NCBI GenBank assembly: GCA_030267565.1
Contig: BRXU01000038.1
Location: 620,001-684,000 of the forward strand
Source of the DNA: Pleodorina starrii
Taxonomy: Eukaryota > Chlorophyta > Chlorophyceae > Chlamydomonadales > Volvocaceae
DNA length: 64,000 nucleotides
Direction of reading: 5' to 3'
Below are positions 23,501 through 35,015 of the stretch, in pieces (within the stretch, counting starts at the first letter, position 1; each line of letters begins with the position of its first letter). Below the pieces are notes generated by a model. It saw only the letters and a program-made list of their open reading frames with translations. It did no database searches and was not told where the DNA came from. The position numbers and the translations under genes were made by a program.

Positions 23501-26500
23501 CCGGCCCCGCCGCGTGTGGGACCTTGCCGCCAGTGATCACAATCTTGCCGTTGATGACGCGGCGACGACGATTTGGGGGGGCCTGTTTGTGGGAGGTGGG
23601 GTGGGGGTGGTGGGGAGGTGGGGAGGTGGGGAGGTGGGGAGGTGGGGAGGTGGGGAGGTGGGGAGGTGGGGAGGTGGGGAGGTGGGGAGGTGGGGAGGTG
23701 GGGAGGTGGGGAGGTGGGGAGGTGGGGAGGGGGAGGGGGAGGTGGGGAAGGGCAGGGGGAGGGGGGGAGGGGGGGAGGGGGAGGGCAGGGGAGGTGGGGA
23801 GGGGGAGGGCAGGGGAGGTGGGGAGGGGGAGGGCAGGGGAGGTGGGGTAGTAAGCATGAGACGGTGAGGCTAGCAGACGGACATCAGCCGCGATCCGCAA
23901 CCCACTTTCCAGGCAATCCCCCAGGGCATCTCCTCCCGTCCCCCTTCCCCTCTCCACACACACATACACACACACCTTCGCTGCGGTACCTTGTCTCCTC
24001 TCCCCTCCCACCCCCTCCCACCCCCTCCACAAACACACACACCCCTACCTTCTGCAAGCGATCCACCGCCGAAGACCGCCCCTCGAATCGGAAGCTGTGC
24101 TTCGCCCGCGAACCCGAACTCTGCATCTTGACGAAATTGCCCGCATCTCGAATCGTGTGGTTGGGCCGACGGGAGGCCGCGCCGCCGCCGCCAGCGCCGC
24201 CGCCGCCGCCGCCGGCTGCTCCCGCGGCCGGCAGGCCGCCGCCGCCGCCGCGGCCGCCGCCGCCGTAGGCCCCGCCGGCGGCGGCGCCGCCACCGCCGCC
24301 ACCGAAACCGCCTCCGGGGGCTGCGGCGGCGGCGGCGGAGGGCGCCGCCGTGCGACGCGCCCGCTTCACTGGCCGCGCCGCCGCCGCCGCCGCGTCTCCG
24401 CCAGCGTCGTCCGCCGCCGCCGCTGCCGCGCGCCGACGCTTGGGCGCCGCCGCCGTCGCTGCTGTTGCTGCTGCGGTTCCCGCGCCGCCGTCCGCGGCCG
24501 TGTCAACCCTGCGTATTGCGGGGGTTGGATGCCGGGAGGTGTGCAACGAAATCCAGGATCCAGGGATAGAGGGGGGAGGGGTGCAACGAAATCCACGATC
24601 CATGATCCAGTCAAACGACGGGTGGATGGTCGAAAGCTAATCAAATTCGCGGAACGCACTTTTTTCGCGGCGCCCGCTTCGGCTTCGGAGCTGCCACAGC
24701 AGCCCCCTCGACGCCGCCGCCGCCGCCGCCATCGCCGCCGCTTGCAGGCGCCGCGGCCGCGGCCTTTCGCCGCTGCCGCCGCGGCGGCGGCGGCGGCTGC
24801 TTGCCCGCCAGCTGTTCCTCCGCGCCATCTGCGCCGTCGTCGAGGTCCATCGCCGCCGGCACCGCCTTCGTCTTTCGGCGTGCCGTACCGCTCGTCCCGC
24901 GCGGTCGTACCGGCCGCCGGACTAGCGGCGCGTCGTCGTCGTCGTCGGAGGCCCCGTCGATGTCCATTGGGGCCGCTCCGCGGCGACGTGGGCGAAGATC
25001 TTCGGATCCAGATCCAGATTCTGATGATGCAGAACCAGACGGCCCATCCCCATCCATGCTGGATCCACGATCCGATTCCAGCTCGGATCCAGATCCAGAT
25101 TCGCTGCTGTCGCCGCCACCATCCGTGGCCGTCTCGCTCCCACTCCCCCCGTCATCTTCATCATCTTCATCTTCACTGCCCTCGGACCCCCGCCCGCGCG
25201 CACTCCTGCGGCGGCCGGCAGCGGCGGCGGCAGCCGCCGCCGCCGCCGCCGCCGCGGCGGCGGCGGCGGCCCGCCTGGGCCTGGCGGTCGGCAGCATCTG
25301 CTCTTCGCCGCCGCCGCCGCCGCCGCCGTCAGCCATGACTCCCGCCTCGTCGTCATCGTCCGTGTCGGCCGTACGGCCGCGGCCGCCGCGTCCTCTGCCA
25401 GCCGCCGCAGCCGCCGCCGCTGCGGGCTTGCGCACCGCTGCACGCCGCGCCCGGCCCGCTGCCTTCCCGCCAGCGGCCTTCCCGCCCTCCTCACCCTTCT
25501 CCTTCGCCGTCGCCGCCGCAGCGGCAGTAGCCGCACGGCCAGCGGTTGCGTCTCCGGGAGCGGCCTCGGCAGCCTCGGCCAGAGGCATCGTGGCGTCGCC
25601 ATCAGCTGCCTCCAGCGGCCGTCGAGCCGCCCGACGGCCCGACGGGCCCGTTGGCGGCAGTGCCGGTGCCGTACCGGCGACGACCCGGCCTTCGACAGCA
25701 GGTCCTCCGGCATCCGCCGCCGTCGCTGTCGGCGCCGCCGCCTTCGTCGGGCAGCCAGAGTCACCAGCGGCGGCGGGGACAGGGACGGCGGCGTCGGCGG
25801 CGGGGGCCGTCGCCGCTGCTGTCGTACGACCTAGGAGCTGGCGGCGGAGCTCCTGTCGGCGGTCATGTGTATGTGCATCTGACCCCGCCGCCGCCGCCGC
25901 CGCCGCCGCCGTTGCAGTCGCCGCCGCCTCGGGAGCGGCAGCGGCTGCGGGCGCCGTCGCCGCCGCCGCCGCTGCGTGTGCCGCCCGTTGCTGACGTCGC
26001 AACGCCCGGCGGCGACGCCGGATCTCCTCACGTACGGAAGACGGCAGCAGCTCCTCCGCCACATCGCACTCGTCGTCGCCGTCGTCAGCGTCGTCGCCGC
26101 CATCGCCACCATCATCGCCTGCAGCCGCCGCCGCCGCCGCTGGCATCGAGGCGTCGGCAACGCCGGGCTGGCGGAGCAGGCCGCCGCCGCCGCCGCCGCC
26201 GCCGCCGCTGACGACGGCGCCGAGCGCATGAGCGGCAGCGGCGGCGGTGGCGCCGGTGGCGGCGGCGCCTGGGGAGCGGATGCCCGCCGCCGCCGCGCCG
26301 CGGGGCCCCAGCAGCGCCAGCTTGTCGAGATCAACCGCCTGGGCAACGGTAGGTCGTTAGGTCGTTAGGTTTTAGTTAGGCCATGATACCGTTGCCCAAG
26401 GCCACGTCAAGGCTGAAGAGATCCACTTTCTCCGATCGAACACACAGAGAGCAGTGTTGTTGACGGTGGGCGATACTCGTTGTGATGTGCCGTGCATCAG

Positions 26501-26661
26501 CCAGCCACACCGCCATCACCGCCAGTTTGCAACCCACATCGTGCCGTTACTCTACCAACCGACAACCATCAACCAACCAGCCAACCATTGCCGTACCTCG
26601 GACGCCTGCTCCACCAACATCCGCCGCATCGCCGCCTGCGCATCGCCGCCAGCTGCCGTAC

Positions 26662-26693
<32 letters not shown>

Positions 26694-29573
26694 CCAAAAG
26701 CCAGCGCCGCGTCAGCATCGGCCGACAGGGCATCGTAACCCTCGGCGCGCCGACGAAGCATGACGTCATCGGCGTCGTCGTCGGCGGCTCCGCCGCCTCC
26801 GCCGCCTGCGCCACGAGCTGCCGCCGCCAGCAGCGCCGCGGCGGAGGGCGCGGCGGCGGAGGCGGCAGCTCGTGCGGCGAAGAACGCGCCGCCCGCCGGG
26901 TCCTGTAGTGACGGTCAGTCCAAGCGACACGGGCGATGGTTGTGGGGCGGATGGGAGATGCGGCCCAGGCCCCCCGCGGGGGGCGAAGCTCTCTTCTTTT
27001 CTCTTTCTCTCTTTCTCTCTCAGTCTCTCTCCTCGTTGGTTTTCGTCACCCTTTGCGCCGTCCCTTCCCTCCCAGCTGAGGTCGGCTCGCATTTCCTCAC
27101 ACACAGACACACACTCACACACACATCCTTAGTTACGCCCCGCATGCCCACCCTACCCTACCAGGTCACACCGTTCACGATTATCTCCAGCCCACCCTCT
27201 CCTCCCCCAACACACGGTACACACCACACCGCTCCAGAGCCTCACCGCGCTGGCGTCGCCGCCACCCAGCGCCGCCGCCGTCGCCGCGGGCGCCGCCGCC
27301 GCCAGCAGCGGCCGCCGCCGCAACGGGACCGGACTGAAACCCGGCGACCCCGGCGGACCGCACCCCGCGTAAGGCCCCATCTGCTGCTCCCGCTGCTGCT
27401 CCTGGGCCTTACGCAGCAAACGCATCGGCGTGGACGAGGCGGCGGCAGCGGCAGCGGCGGCGGCGGCAGCTGCAGACGGCGCCGCCTCACGCGCCGCGGC
27501 GCCGCTGGCGGCGGCAGAGGTGCTGGCGCGGGGTTTGGGTGCCGCAGCCGCCGCCGCCGGCGCTGACGCTGCTTTCGCGACCCGCTGCCGCCGCGCCGCC
27601 GCCTCCGCCGCCTCCGCCGCCTGCTCCTCCTGCATCGCCGCCACCGCCGCCGCCGCCGCAACGGCGGCCTCTGCCTCCCGCTGCGCCGCCGTCTGGATGC
27701 TGCTGACCCGGCTAAACGGATTCCTGGCCGTTGCGGCCGTCGCCGCGGCGGCGGCGGTGGTGGCGGCGCCATCGCTGCCGGCCGCAGATCGCCGCTGCAG
27801 CAGCTGCCGTGCCAGCGCCCGGCCCGGGCTTGCGGCCGCGCTGCGCCGCTGCGGCGACGTCAGCCCGCCACCGCCGCCGCTAAATAAGCCGCCGCCGCCG
27901 CCGAACAACCCTGCACCGCCAAAGCCGCCGTCAGTGCCGAACAAAACACCACCGCCGCCGCCGCCGCCGGCCAGTCGGCAAGGAACTGGCGACAGCGGCC
28001 CGGCGGCGGCGCCGCCGCCGCCGCCGCCGGCCCCGAAAAGCCGGCTCCGACGGCGGATGCTCTCCGGCGGCGTCTCCTTCACGGCCGAGTCGCCGCCGCC
28101 GCCGCCGCCAAACATGGGCCGCGGAGGCGAGAACAGCCCGCCGCCGCCACCGCCGCCACCAGGCTGTCGTACACCGCCGCGGGCGCCAGCGGTGACGCCG
28201 GGTCCCGACCGCCGGATCTGGGACAACGGCGTCGGCGGCAGCTCATCCGCGTCCTCCTCCTCGTCGTCGTCGTCGTTGTCGCCGAGGCCGAAAACCGCAC
28301 CACCTGCGGGAATCATCTAGGAATGCTTAAGAATTCCTTCGAGGATCCTTCGGGAATCACGCCTAAAGGCCTGAGAAGGCAGGCATGCTGCTGCTCGAGC
28401 CGTGGGTGTGAGGCGCCCGCGCGAGTCAGGCGGCGATTGGATGGGTGGGTGGGAGGCGCGCGAGAGAGAGATCGTGACCAGGTCGCTCGGTGAGAAGCGA
28501 AGTGACGACTGACGTGGCGTCGAGGTTGGGCTGGCGACTGGGGGACTTCCCGCCTCGGTAGTCGACGCGACGCGACGCGACGCGACACGGCGCGACACGA
28601 CACGGTAACCCCCAAGCTGCGGAAAACGTCCCCATCGTGTCTTGTCCACCCATGTGTACACCCACTCACCGCCGCCGCGCCCCGGCGTGTTGAACAAGAT
28701 CCCCGCGCCGGCGCCCTCGCGATGGCCTGGACGCGCCCGCGCCGGCGTGCCGTACGGCGGCGGCATTGCCGCCGCCGCCGCCGCGGCGGCCGCGGCCGCC
28801 CCACCCTTTCCGTCCTTTGCCTCTGCCGCCGCTAGTACCGCGCTCCTCCCAGATTCTGCGCCGAGATTTTCCTTCTCCGCTCCTGGGCTGGCGTCGCCGC
28901 CGCCGCCGTCGACAGCGCCGTCGCCGTCGGCCTCAACGCCAGAGGGCGCTATGCTCGGGATAGGACGCTGTCGTAGTACGGCAGGTGATGGCGACACGGA
29001 CGCTGCGACGGCGGCGGCGCTGCCGCCGCCTCCGCCGCTTGCGTGGGCGTGGCGTAGGGCCCGCGCGACCAGCGGTCGAGCGGCCCTGCGGCTGGGGGAG
29101 AGGACGCCGAGAGGGGCGGCCGCTGTTCGGGCTGGGCTGGCGTGGTTTGGGAGGTCGCTCGGGGCCTCCGGAATCTGCTGCAGCTGCTGCGGCGGCGGCG
29201 GCACTCGCGATGCGCTCTTGGCCTGGGACGAGGAAGCCGCCAAAGTAGCCTTCGAGGCCTGAAACTCAGCCCAGAGGGGCGCTGAGGCACAGGCGCGGCA
29301 GGGGGGAACGTGCGGTTCAGGGGGGTCGAGGCGGCAGGGCCTGGAGCAGGTTGGAATTAGGTGGGCTGCAGCGGTGCGTAGCGGAAGATTTATGGGAGAA
29401 GAAGAAGCAGGTTTCCTGAGGAGGAATGCTCCCCGTTTTAGCTCACCAAGGTCCGGAGGGACGTCCGCTTCCATCGGCGCCTTGCCATGGCTCCGCTTGT
29501 ATGTCGCGACCCAGCGGGCGAGCGGCAACAGTTTAAGCCTCACGTCCATAGCAATGTCGCGTGGATTATCCAT
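14551..29573 (-). CDS. RECQ4: RECQL4/Sld2-type RecQ DNA helicase
   Basis: Twenty-one exons join in one frame to 2445 residues: 29573-29447, 29281-28670, 28303-27246, 26902-26597, 26338-24660, 24508-24049, 23582-23455, 22893-22554, 22251-22062, 21882-21835, 21150-21035, 20550-20434, 19730-19506, 19264-19078, 18659-18496, 18006-17947, 17613-17083, 16784-16544, 16217-15943, 15462-15362, 14923-14551. The N-terminus (LARWVATYKRSHGKAPMEADV, then LWAEFQASK) matches the Sld2-like segment of RECQL4. A long Ala/Gly-rich acidic and basic region follows. A CCHC zinc knuckle, CFKCGAVGHWARDC, forms across exons 7 and 8 (about residue 1455). Helicase motifs follow in order: TGAGKS (about 1632), TLVVSPLLALMDDQ, DEAH (1731), ALTATA and QQAGRAGRNG (about 1918). 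The C-terminal LTPVAVARALHGLAGPAFPA and WGRYRAVDF match the end of RECQL4. The family unwinds DNA 3' to 5' and helps start replication and repair. The protein is about twice human length because of low-complexity insertions. Confidence 0.9.
14931..15180. repeat. GTGGTT/GGTTGTGG-rich minisatellite in RECQ4 intron 20
   Basis: Degenerate GTGGTTGTGG repeats fill the 3' part of the last intron (15361-14924). They create spurious His-rich and Val-rich open frames that are not genes. Confidence 0.85.
15290..15366. repeat. CCCTA-type repeats at the RECQ4 intron 20 donor end
   Basis: About a dozen CCCTA and CCCGCCCCTA units run up to the end of exon 20 and form the 5' end of intron 20. Confidence 0.85.
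15499..15530 (-). repeat. element C copy in RECQ4 intron 19
   Basis: In the sense of RECQ4 it reads TATAAAGGAGCATACCACTC followed by CCTGAC. It ends about 36 bases before the acceptor of exon 20. Related copies lie at 19762-19790, 45388-45565, 45953-45969 and 57166-57193. Confidence 0.7.
15545..15790. repeat. GGAGGGTGGGGT minisatellite in RECQ4 intron 19
   Basis: G-rich plus strand (C-rich in the sense of RECQ4), with GTGGAGGGTGGG-like units repeated over about 240 bases. Confidence 0.85.
18015..18140. repeat. GAGGGTGGGGTGAGGGGGAG minisatellite, RECQ4 intron 15
   Basis: Roughly 40-60-base units containing GGAGGAGGCGTGAGG repeat about three times next to the acceptor of exon 16. Confidence 0.8.
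18228..18395. repeat. AAAAGT-type simple repeat, RECQ4 intron 15
   Basis: About 165 bases of AAAAGT/AAAAAT units. In the sense of RECQ4 this is a long T-rich tract within intron 15. Confidence 0.9.
19762..19853 (-). repeat. element B followed by element C near the 3' end of RECQ4 intron 12
   Basis: In RECQ4 sense, element B (CGCCGTCTCCTTCTCC, then CGCGAAATTCTCTTTATACC) is followed within about 20 bases by element C (TATATAAAGGAGCTTATCAC). The exon 13 acceptor lies about 31 bases after C. A second B copy lies just upstream at 19926-19975. Confidence 0.7.
19926..19975 (-). repeat. element B, second copy in RECQ4 intron 12
   Basis: In sense it reads CGTTCGCTAACGCCGTCTCC, then TTCTCCGCTGCGAAATTC, then TCTTTATACC. 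It is nearly identical to the copy at 56991-57044 in the CXC gene. Confidence 0.75.
20573..20594. repeat. GCGATATA tandem repeat, RECQ4 intron 11
   Basis: Three to four GCGATATA units lie just upstream (in sense) of the exon 12 acceptor. Confidence 0.85.
21165..21720. repeat. GAATGCGGGAGGGGGGT minisatellite, RECQ4 intron 10
   Basis: About 30 variant copies of a GTGAATGCGGGAGGG-like unit, 15-20 bases each, occupy nearly the whole of intron 10. They produce spurious IHPP-repeat open frames on the minus strand. Confidence 0.9.
23321..23365 (+). repeat. element B copy, antisense within RECQ4 intron 7
   Basis: CGCCGTCTCCTTCTCCGCTG followed by CGATTTCTCTTTAGACCC. It is the only B copy of those seen that is antisense to its host gene. 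Confidence 0.65.
23600..23840. repeat. GGTGGGGA octamer minisatellite, RECQ4 intron 6
   Basis: The unit GGTGGGGA is repeated about 16 times, then GGGGGAGGGCAGGGGAGGT variants. The whole array lies in intron 6 (24048-23583). Confidence 0.9.
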
Positions 29574-32503
29574 TGGGGCTCGCTGGGATGAGCGCGGACT
29601 CAGCTACATTCACCGCATGGCCCGCTATAGCTACCGTATTGCTGCCCCAGGCCACAAAGTATTACAGCCTAATCTAAGTAGATTATGAAAATAGGCGGTT
29701 CCATTCACGATGTAAAGGTTGGCGTCGCGAGCTGCTTTCCCGCCCGTTTTGCGCACAGTTTATCGCAGTTTGGATCCCTTCGGACGTCTTGTCTACAATG
29801 TCACAACTCTATTCGCAAAAGAAATCGCTGCGTATCCTTCCGAAGCAGGGGTGAAATTCGTTTGTCATCAGAATTTACCGTGACCGCCGCACGCGCAGCG
29901 TGAGCCGTACGTAATGTACCAGCGGGCAATTTTAATGGACTACGTTGACAGACCTAAAAAACATTGACGGCTAAATTTTGCGGTGGTGTTGAAATCCGAA
30001 TTGCGCAAAACAGACGTCCACCGCAGCGCTGGCTTCCAGAGCTAGAGTTACCGCCACACCTCGTCGCCGTGCGACACGGCGCGACCCAATTAACCCTACA
30101 CCGCCCTCACCGCCTGGTCCGCCAGGACTGCCGATGCAACCGACCAGGGACGTGAAGGACGGCACCCGCGAAGACAGAACGTCAAGTCGTGCGCATCCAT
30201 CGCCTTGTCACGTAGGGCCTGCGTAGGGCTAGCGTAGGGTCACGTCAAGTCATTCACGCATTGCGCATCCCCGCTGCATCCCTCACGTGCACCTGACCTG
30301 CTGAGGACGCTGAGGAGGGGAACGGGGCGCGCTGGCCGCACGGTTGAGCCACACGCAACCGCTTTAAAAGGCGCACAGCCGACATTATGTATCGTCCGCT
30401 GCTCGCTCATCGTGCAGGGCTCCATTGTGAAACGGTTCCAAGCGGTTTAGCGTTCATGCACGGGCAGGAATGGGGAGAAGGTGGAGGACTGCCAGGCTCG
30501 ACTCGCGGAGGGCCCGACACTGAGGGCCCGACTCTGAGGGTAGGGCCCCAGCGGTACGGGCTCCGGCACGTTCACAGGCTGGTGCAGGCGCTGTGTGGGA
30601 GGCGGTGTGGGCGGGTTCGGAGCTTCGGACTTGAGAACAGGTTTGGCAGGGCTGTGTACTGTGTGGGCTCGGCCGCCCTTGCGGGATGCAAGCCCGACAG
30701 AGGCTTTGACGCATAGCCCATTCGGATTCTGGCGTCGCGAGTTCGGACTCAGCATTCGGAGCGTTAAGCCTCAATGAGGAGAGCGTGCACAAGATGGAGC
30801 CGTTGAGTCACATCTTACATGAGCTCTCGGCCCCCGGCCCTTGGGCCCTCGGCTCGTACGGGTTTTTTGTTCATGAAAGGGCACGCACTCCCAACCATGT
30901 AACAAATACACACACACACATGAGCCAAGGTTTCGAGTCGCATCCGTGTCGCCACTCTTTAGCAACGGGGCTTGTGATTTATGTGAGAAATGTAAGACAG
31001 GGTTCGTGAATGTGCGTAAGAGCCAGATGGGGCAGGGTGGGATCAGTTGGCGGGTTCGGACCCCTTCTTCGGAAGCTGCCAACTGCCGGAAAAGGCCGGA
31101 CCGTGCCCATTGCCTTGCAGGCCCGTTCCATCCGGAAGATATGACCGCCCGACTGTTAGAAAGGAAAACAGACCAGCCCAGGCGGCACGGTATTCACTGT
31201 TACCAATGACAGTCGTCCACGGTATTCACTGTTACCAATGACAGTCGTCCTTCCCTAGCTTTTTAGGCTTTTCCCTAACAGCGTGCAATCTGCGTGAGCC
31301 GTAGTGCCATTCGCAAAGCAAGCATGCTTATCATAAAGACGTCCCTGTCCGGATTGTTGACTGCAATGCGATTGCTACAGAACACTTCACCCGCATAGAA
31401 AAGTGTCGTCGCAGGGTTCCACAACAGCCTTCCGGAATTCGGCGCCAGAATACCTCGCCGCACCAAAAATGCAGCAAGTAACTCTGACAAGCTGATAACC
31501 GAGCTAGGAGGTATCGTTATGGCCCGACTAAGATAGCAATTCAATCATAGCACGTCAAAGCCGAATGCCCATTTTTCATACCCTGGTTGTAATACTCTCC
31601 ACACAACTGGGCATGCACAGGAAAGGTTCGGAAGCGCTGGCAACGCTGTCGCAAAGACAGCTGCCGCACTGGCCCCAGAAGTGACTGAAAGCCTCACCAC
31701 GAAGCGCACACCATTTTGCAGCTCTATATAGATATGGACATCAAAAATACTGTGAACTGCTTGCGCGTATGCGTCAGTTTGGAAATATTCAAATTTTCTT
31801 GTGCGGTCGAGGGAGGCCGCGGGGGCCGCGCAGTCGGCATCGGCATCGGGCCGCCCACGGCGCGCCCTAGAGGACCAGCCACTGAGGCAGCTGTCGGTCA
31901 AACCATCTACTTCTCCCGAGTCATAGAGCCACACGATCACCACACAAGCTCTTCGCCCGCATTCGTAGTCGCTTCCAACGTAACCGAATAGCATTTGGGC
32001 GTTCGGAACAGTCAATAAACTTTTCACCAAGACCCGCGGACTAGGCGCTCTCATTCGCCACCGTCAAGAGCAGCTTCCAACGTGCTTGACCAACTCTCCA
32101 CACCGTGCAGTGTCGCGGCCGTCCCTGAAACTCGGCAACTTCCGGTAAATTGGCTCGCCCGGGACAACGCCATTGGTTTGACTGTGGCCCCAAAGCACGC
32201 CTTCTGGGAAGGCGATGCTCGAATATTGCGCCCAATGTATTTTATCTCTCAACATGTGCTCTGAAATGCGTTATCCTTTCTAGCGGAAAATCGGAACGAT
32301 AAGTATGGGCTTCTTGGCCTGTCCTCATCGAGTCCTCTTTGAAGCGCTGTAGCTACAACTCGCGCACCGCTCCGAAATGCCTCGCGGGCCGTCGACTCGC
32401 GCCAGCCACGCCTTGTCGACGCCTGTCCCTCCCATCCCTTCCACACATTGCCAACCCCTCCCCCGACACTTTGCCCCTTCCGCTCGCAGTCCTACTAAGC
32501 GCC
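29574..32503. other. intergenic region between RECQ4 and the HMG-box gene
   Basis: The divergent 5' ends of RECQ4 (minus) and the HMG-box gene (plus) flank this 2.9 kb. A minus-strand open frame at 31545-32054 (169 codons) has no recognisable domain and no GC3 bias, so I do not call it. A 32-base direct duplication lies at 31186-31249. No TATA box is convincing. Confidence 0.5.
31186..31249. repeat. 32-bp exact tandem duplication
   Basis: The unit beginning CACGGTATTCACTGTTACCA is present twice with no spacer and no mismatch. Confidence 0.95.
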
Positions 32504-33414
32504 ATGCCTAAGGCCGCCAAGGAGAAGCCCGCCGCGGCGAAAAGGGAGAAGAAGGTATGTGTGTATTTCCGGAATGTCTCTCATCCAGCACAGCGCCAGG
32601 GCCAGACCCCCCTCCCCGGATTCGCGCTCTCGACCTCTCGCCGGGTTCTTGTTCACTTGCCTCCCCCTCTTGCCTCTTACTTTCCCCGACGCTCTCCTGC
32701 TCTCCCCCACTTTCCCCGACGCTCTCCTGCTCTCCCCCACTTTGCCTGACGCTCCCTGACGCTCTCCTGCTCCCCCCCCACTTTGCCCCGCCTTCTTGCC
32801 CGCCTGTCTGTCTCTGTCTCTTCAGGTGAAGGACCCCAACGCGCCCAAGAAGCCTCTGGGCGCTTATATGTGGTTCTGCAAGGACATGCGCGGCAGCGTC
32901 AAGGAGGAGAACCCCGGCATGTCGGTCACCGAGATCGGCAAGCGGCTGGGGGAGCTGTGGAAGGAGGTCAGCGAGGAGGACAAGAAGAAGTGAGTACTGA
33001 GTACCTACCATACACGAGTATACGAGTATAAGAGTAAAGCACCGTGGTGGCAGCGGTGGGCAGACCGCTGCCGGTGCCTGTCCGCGGGGTTGCCCGGGTT
33101 AACACCGCCAAGTGCATTGTGGCACTTGCCGCGGTCGTCGCCTCTCTCTTTTGTAAACTTCTGTCGTGCATAAATGAATTTTGTCGTGTTTTGGTATTGG
33201 CACACACAGGTACCTGAAGCAGGCGGAGGAGGACAAGGAGCGGTACAACAAGGAGGCGGCGGCGTACAACAAGGACGGCAAGGCAGCCGGCGGCGGCGGC
33301 GGCAAGGAGAAGGCGCCCGCGGCCAAGCCCAAGGGCAAGGCCAAGGGGAAGAAGGCCAAGGAGGAGGAGGACGAGCCGGAGGAGGAGCCGGAGGACGATG
33401 AGGATGACGAGTGA
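32504..33414 (+). CDS. HMG-box chromatin protein (HMGB/NHP6-like)
   Basis: Exons 32504-32554, 32826-32989 and 33210-33414 join to 139 residues. A short Lys/Ala-rich N-terminus (MPKAAKEKPAAAKREKK) leads into one complete HMG box at about residues 18-88: DPNAPKKPLGAYMWFCKDMR, then IGKRLGELWKEVSEEDKKKY and AEEDKERYNKEAAAY. A Gly/Lys linker and an acidic tail ending EDDEDDE follow. HMG boxes bind the DNA minor groove and bend it; an acidic tail typically tunes binding in HMGB proteins. The single box and small size fit plant HMGB or yeast Nhp6 types. The ATG is the first in frame, and both introns cut inside or at the box edges in ordinary phases. Confidence 0.95.
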
Positions 33415-35015
33415 TGGCCCCCTTGGGACTGGACTGCCACGCCCCCTGAAGCGGGATCCGCATTCCGCGCCTGCGTTGTCGACTTGTGGCTGTGCGGCAT
33501 CGGGTGACCCACCCATACACGGGCTCCGCAAGGGCCGCTGGGTGAATAGGGCGACCCGCCCATACGTGTGCGCCGTTGGGTTGAAGCCTATTCGCCCTCC
33601 GAAAGCAGCCTGTCACTGCAGTTGTGAGCACAGCAGCAGTAGGCAGCAGATTGTCGGGAGGCCGGGGCGGGGGCCAGGAAGCCCTTGGCGAGGTATATTG
33701 CGACTGGGCTGGTCTGGTGTCACACAAGCCTCGGTCGTTGCTCGGTTCATTGCGTCCGGGTGGACTCGATCCTGGGCTGGTCTTGCCGCCCCGGCCCCTG
33801 GCTTTGACGGCTCTCTACATTGGGCTGTTGGGTTTGTGAAGCAGAACTAGAGTGGGACGGGCTTGTTGTGCTGGGGTGGATTCGGGGGGTGGCGGCGCTA
33901 GATGTGTCGTACAGCTACGCACTGTACTGCTGTGCATGCGTGACCGCTCGCACCAAGTTTTACGCTTGGTATTTTTGCGCCCCATCTGCTATCTCCTGGT
34001 GGGCTGTGGATCATTTGGACGTGAATATATCTTTGCGTTAGTTGTTGTGTTGTCCGGGGATGGAACCAACTGATAACAAAACCGACTGGGACCGCGCTGA
34101 TGACGCGACAAAGCCCGAATACCTAAACTTTGGCTGCTGCTGCTGCGTTGTTCTCTACCCGTCTGATGACGTTGCTGTTTAAACTTAGGGGGTTCCGTTT
34201 GTTGTTGCTGCGTCATTCGGCTCCTTGTCGTAAATCCCCCAAGGCGCTGGGAACGATTTGTCGAATGGGCTTTTTCGTTCGTCGATCATTGCCTTCGTGG
34301 CGTCGTACCGCGTTGTGTCGTACTGTCGTGCCGCACGACACATCAGCATCCTGACGAGTCGACGCCGCGGCTACCTGGCTATTGACGTTTTGACTTGCGC
34401 TGCACGTTTGTTGCACTAGAGATGCGCATATATATATGGCAATAATATTGATCATATGTACCAACTGAATCAATGGAGCGGGCTGGTATTTATTTGACAC
34501 TCGAAAAACAGGTCGAAAGAGCCCCCACTCCTCCAGTTATACAGCGCTTCGTGCAGTCGTACCTGCCGTACAGCGCCTGCCCTTCCTCTGTTGCGTTCCG
34601 TCCCCCCAGTCACGATACCCGAACCCTAAGACCTCTACCAGATCTGGTAAGGTACTGCCCCGTCCCCCTCTCCTTACAAACACACGAAATGCCGGTGGCC
34701 TGCGTCAGGCCTCGTTTCTGGGTCCACCGTAACCCGATTCATTCCGTCTCCGTGTGGTGGCGGAGACCTGACACGCGCGCACGGCAACCCCATAGCCCTT
34801 ATTTGGGGTCGGGTCAGCGCTCCCGCCAGGCCCAAACCCGAAGGTCCGAACCTCGGCAAAAGGCAGTGAGCCATCCAGGCAGTCAAGCGAACGAGCCCTC
34901 CCTCCTCAAACGGGACGGTACACATTGCCACCCCGCCCCATCCTTCAGCGCATGCCACCCCATCCTTCAAGAGCTTGCCCGGCCACGCAGCCAATCCCGT
35001 GCACAAGCCTATCGG
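33415..35015. other. convergent intergenic region, HMG-box and Gln-rich genes
   Basis: It holds the 3' UTRs of the plus-strand HMG-box gene and the minus-strand Gln-rich gene. No coding region is supported. TTACA at 34674-34678 (TGTAA on the minus strand) may be the polyadenylation signal of the Gln-rich gene. Confidence 0.5.
34674..34678 (-). terminator. candidate polyadenylation signal TGTAA of the Gln-rich gene
   Basis: TGTAA on the minus strand, about 340 bases after the stop codon of the Gln-rich gene. The position is plausible; the motif alone supports it. Confidence 0.35.

Noticed and set aside
31545..32054. 169-codon minus-strand open frame
   Set aside because: No recognisable domain or GC3 bias and no splice neighbours.
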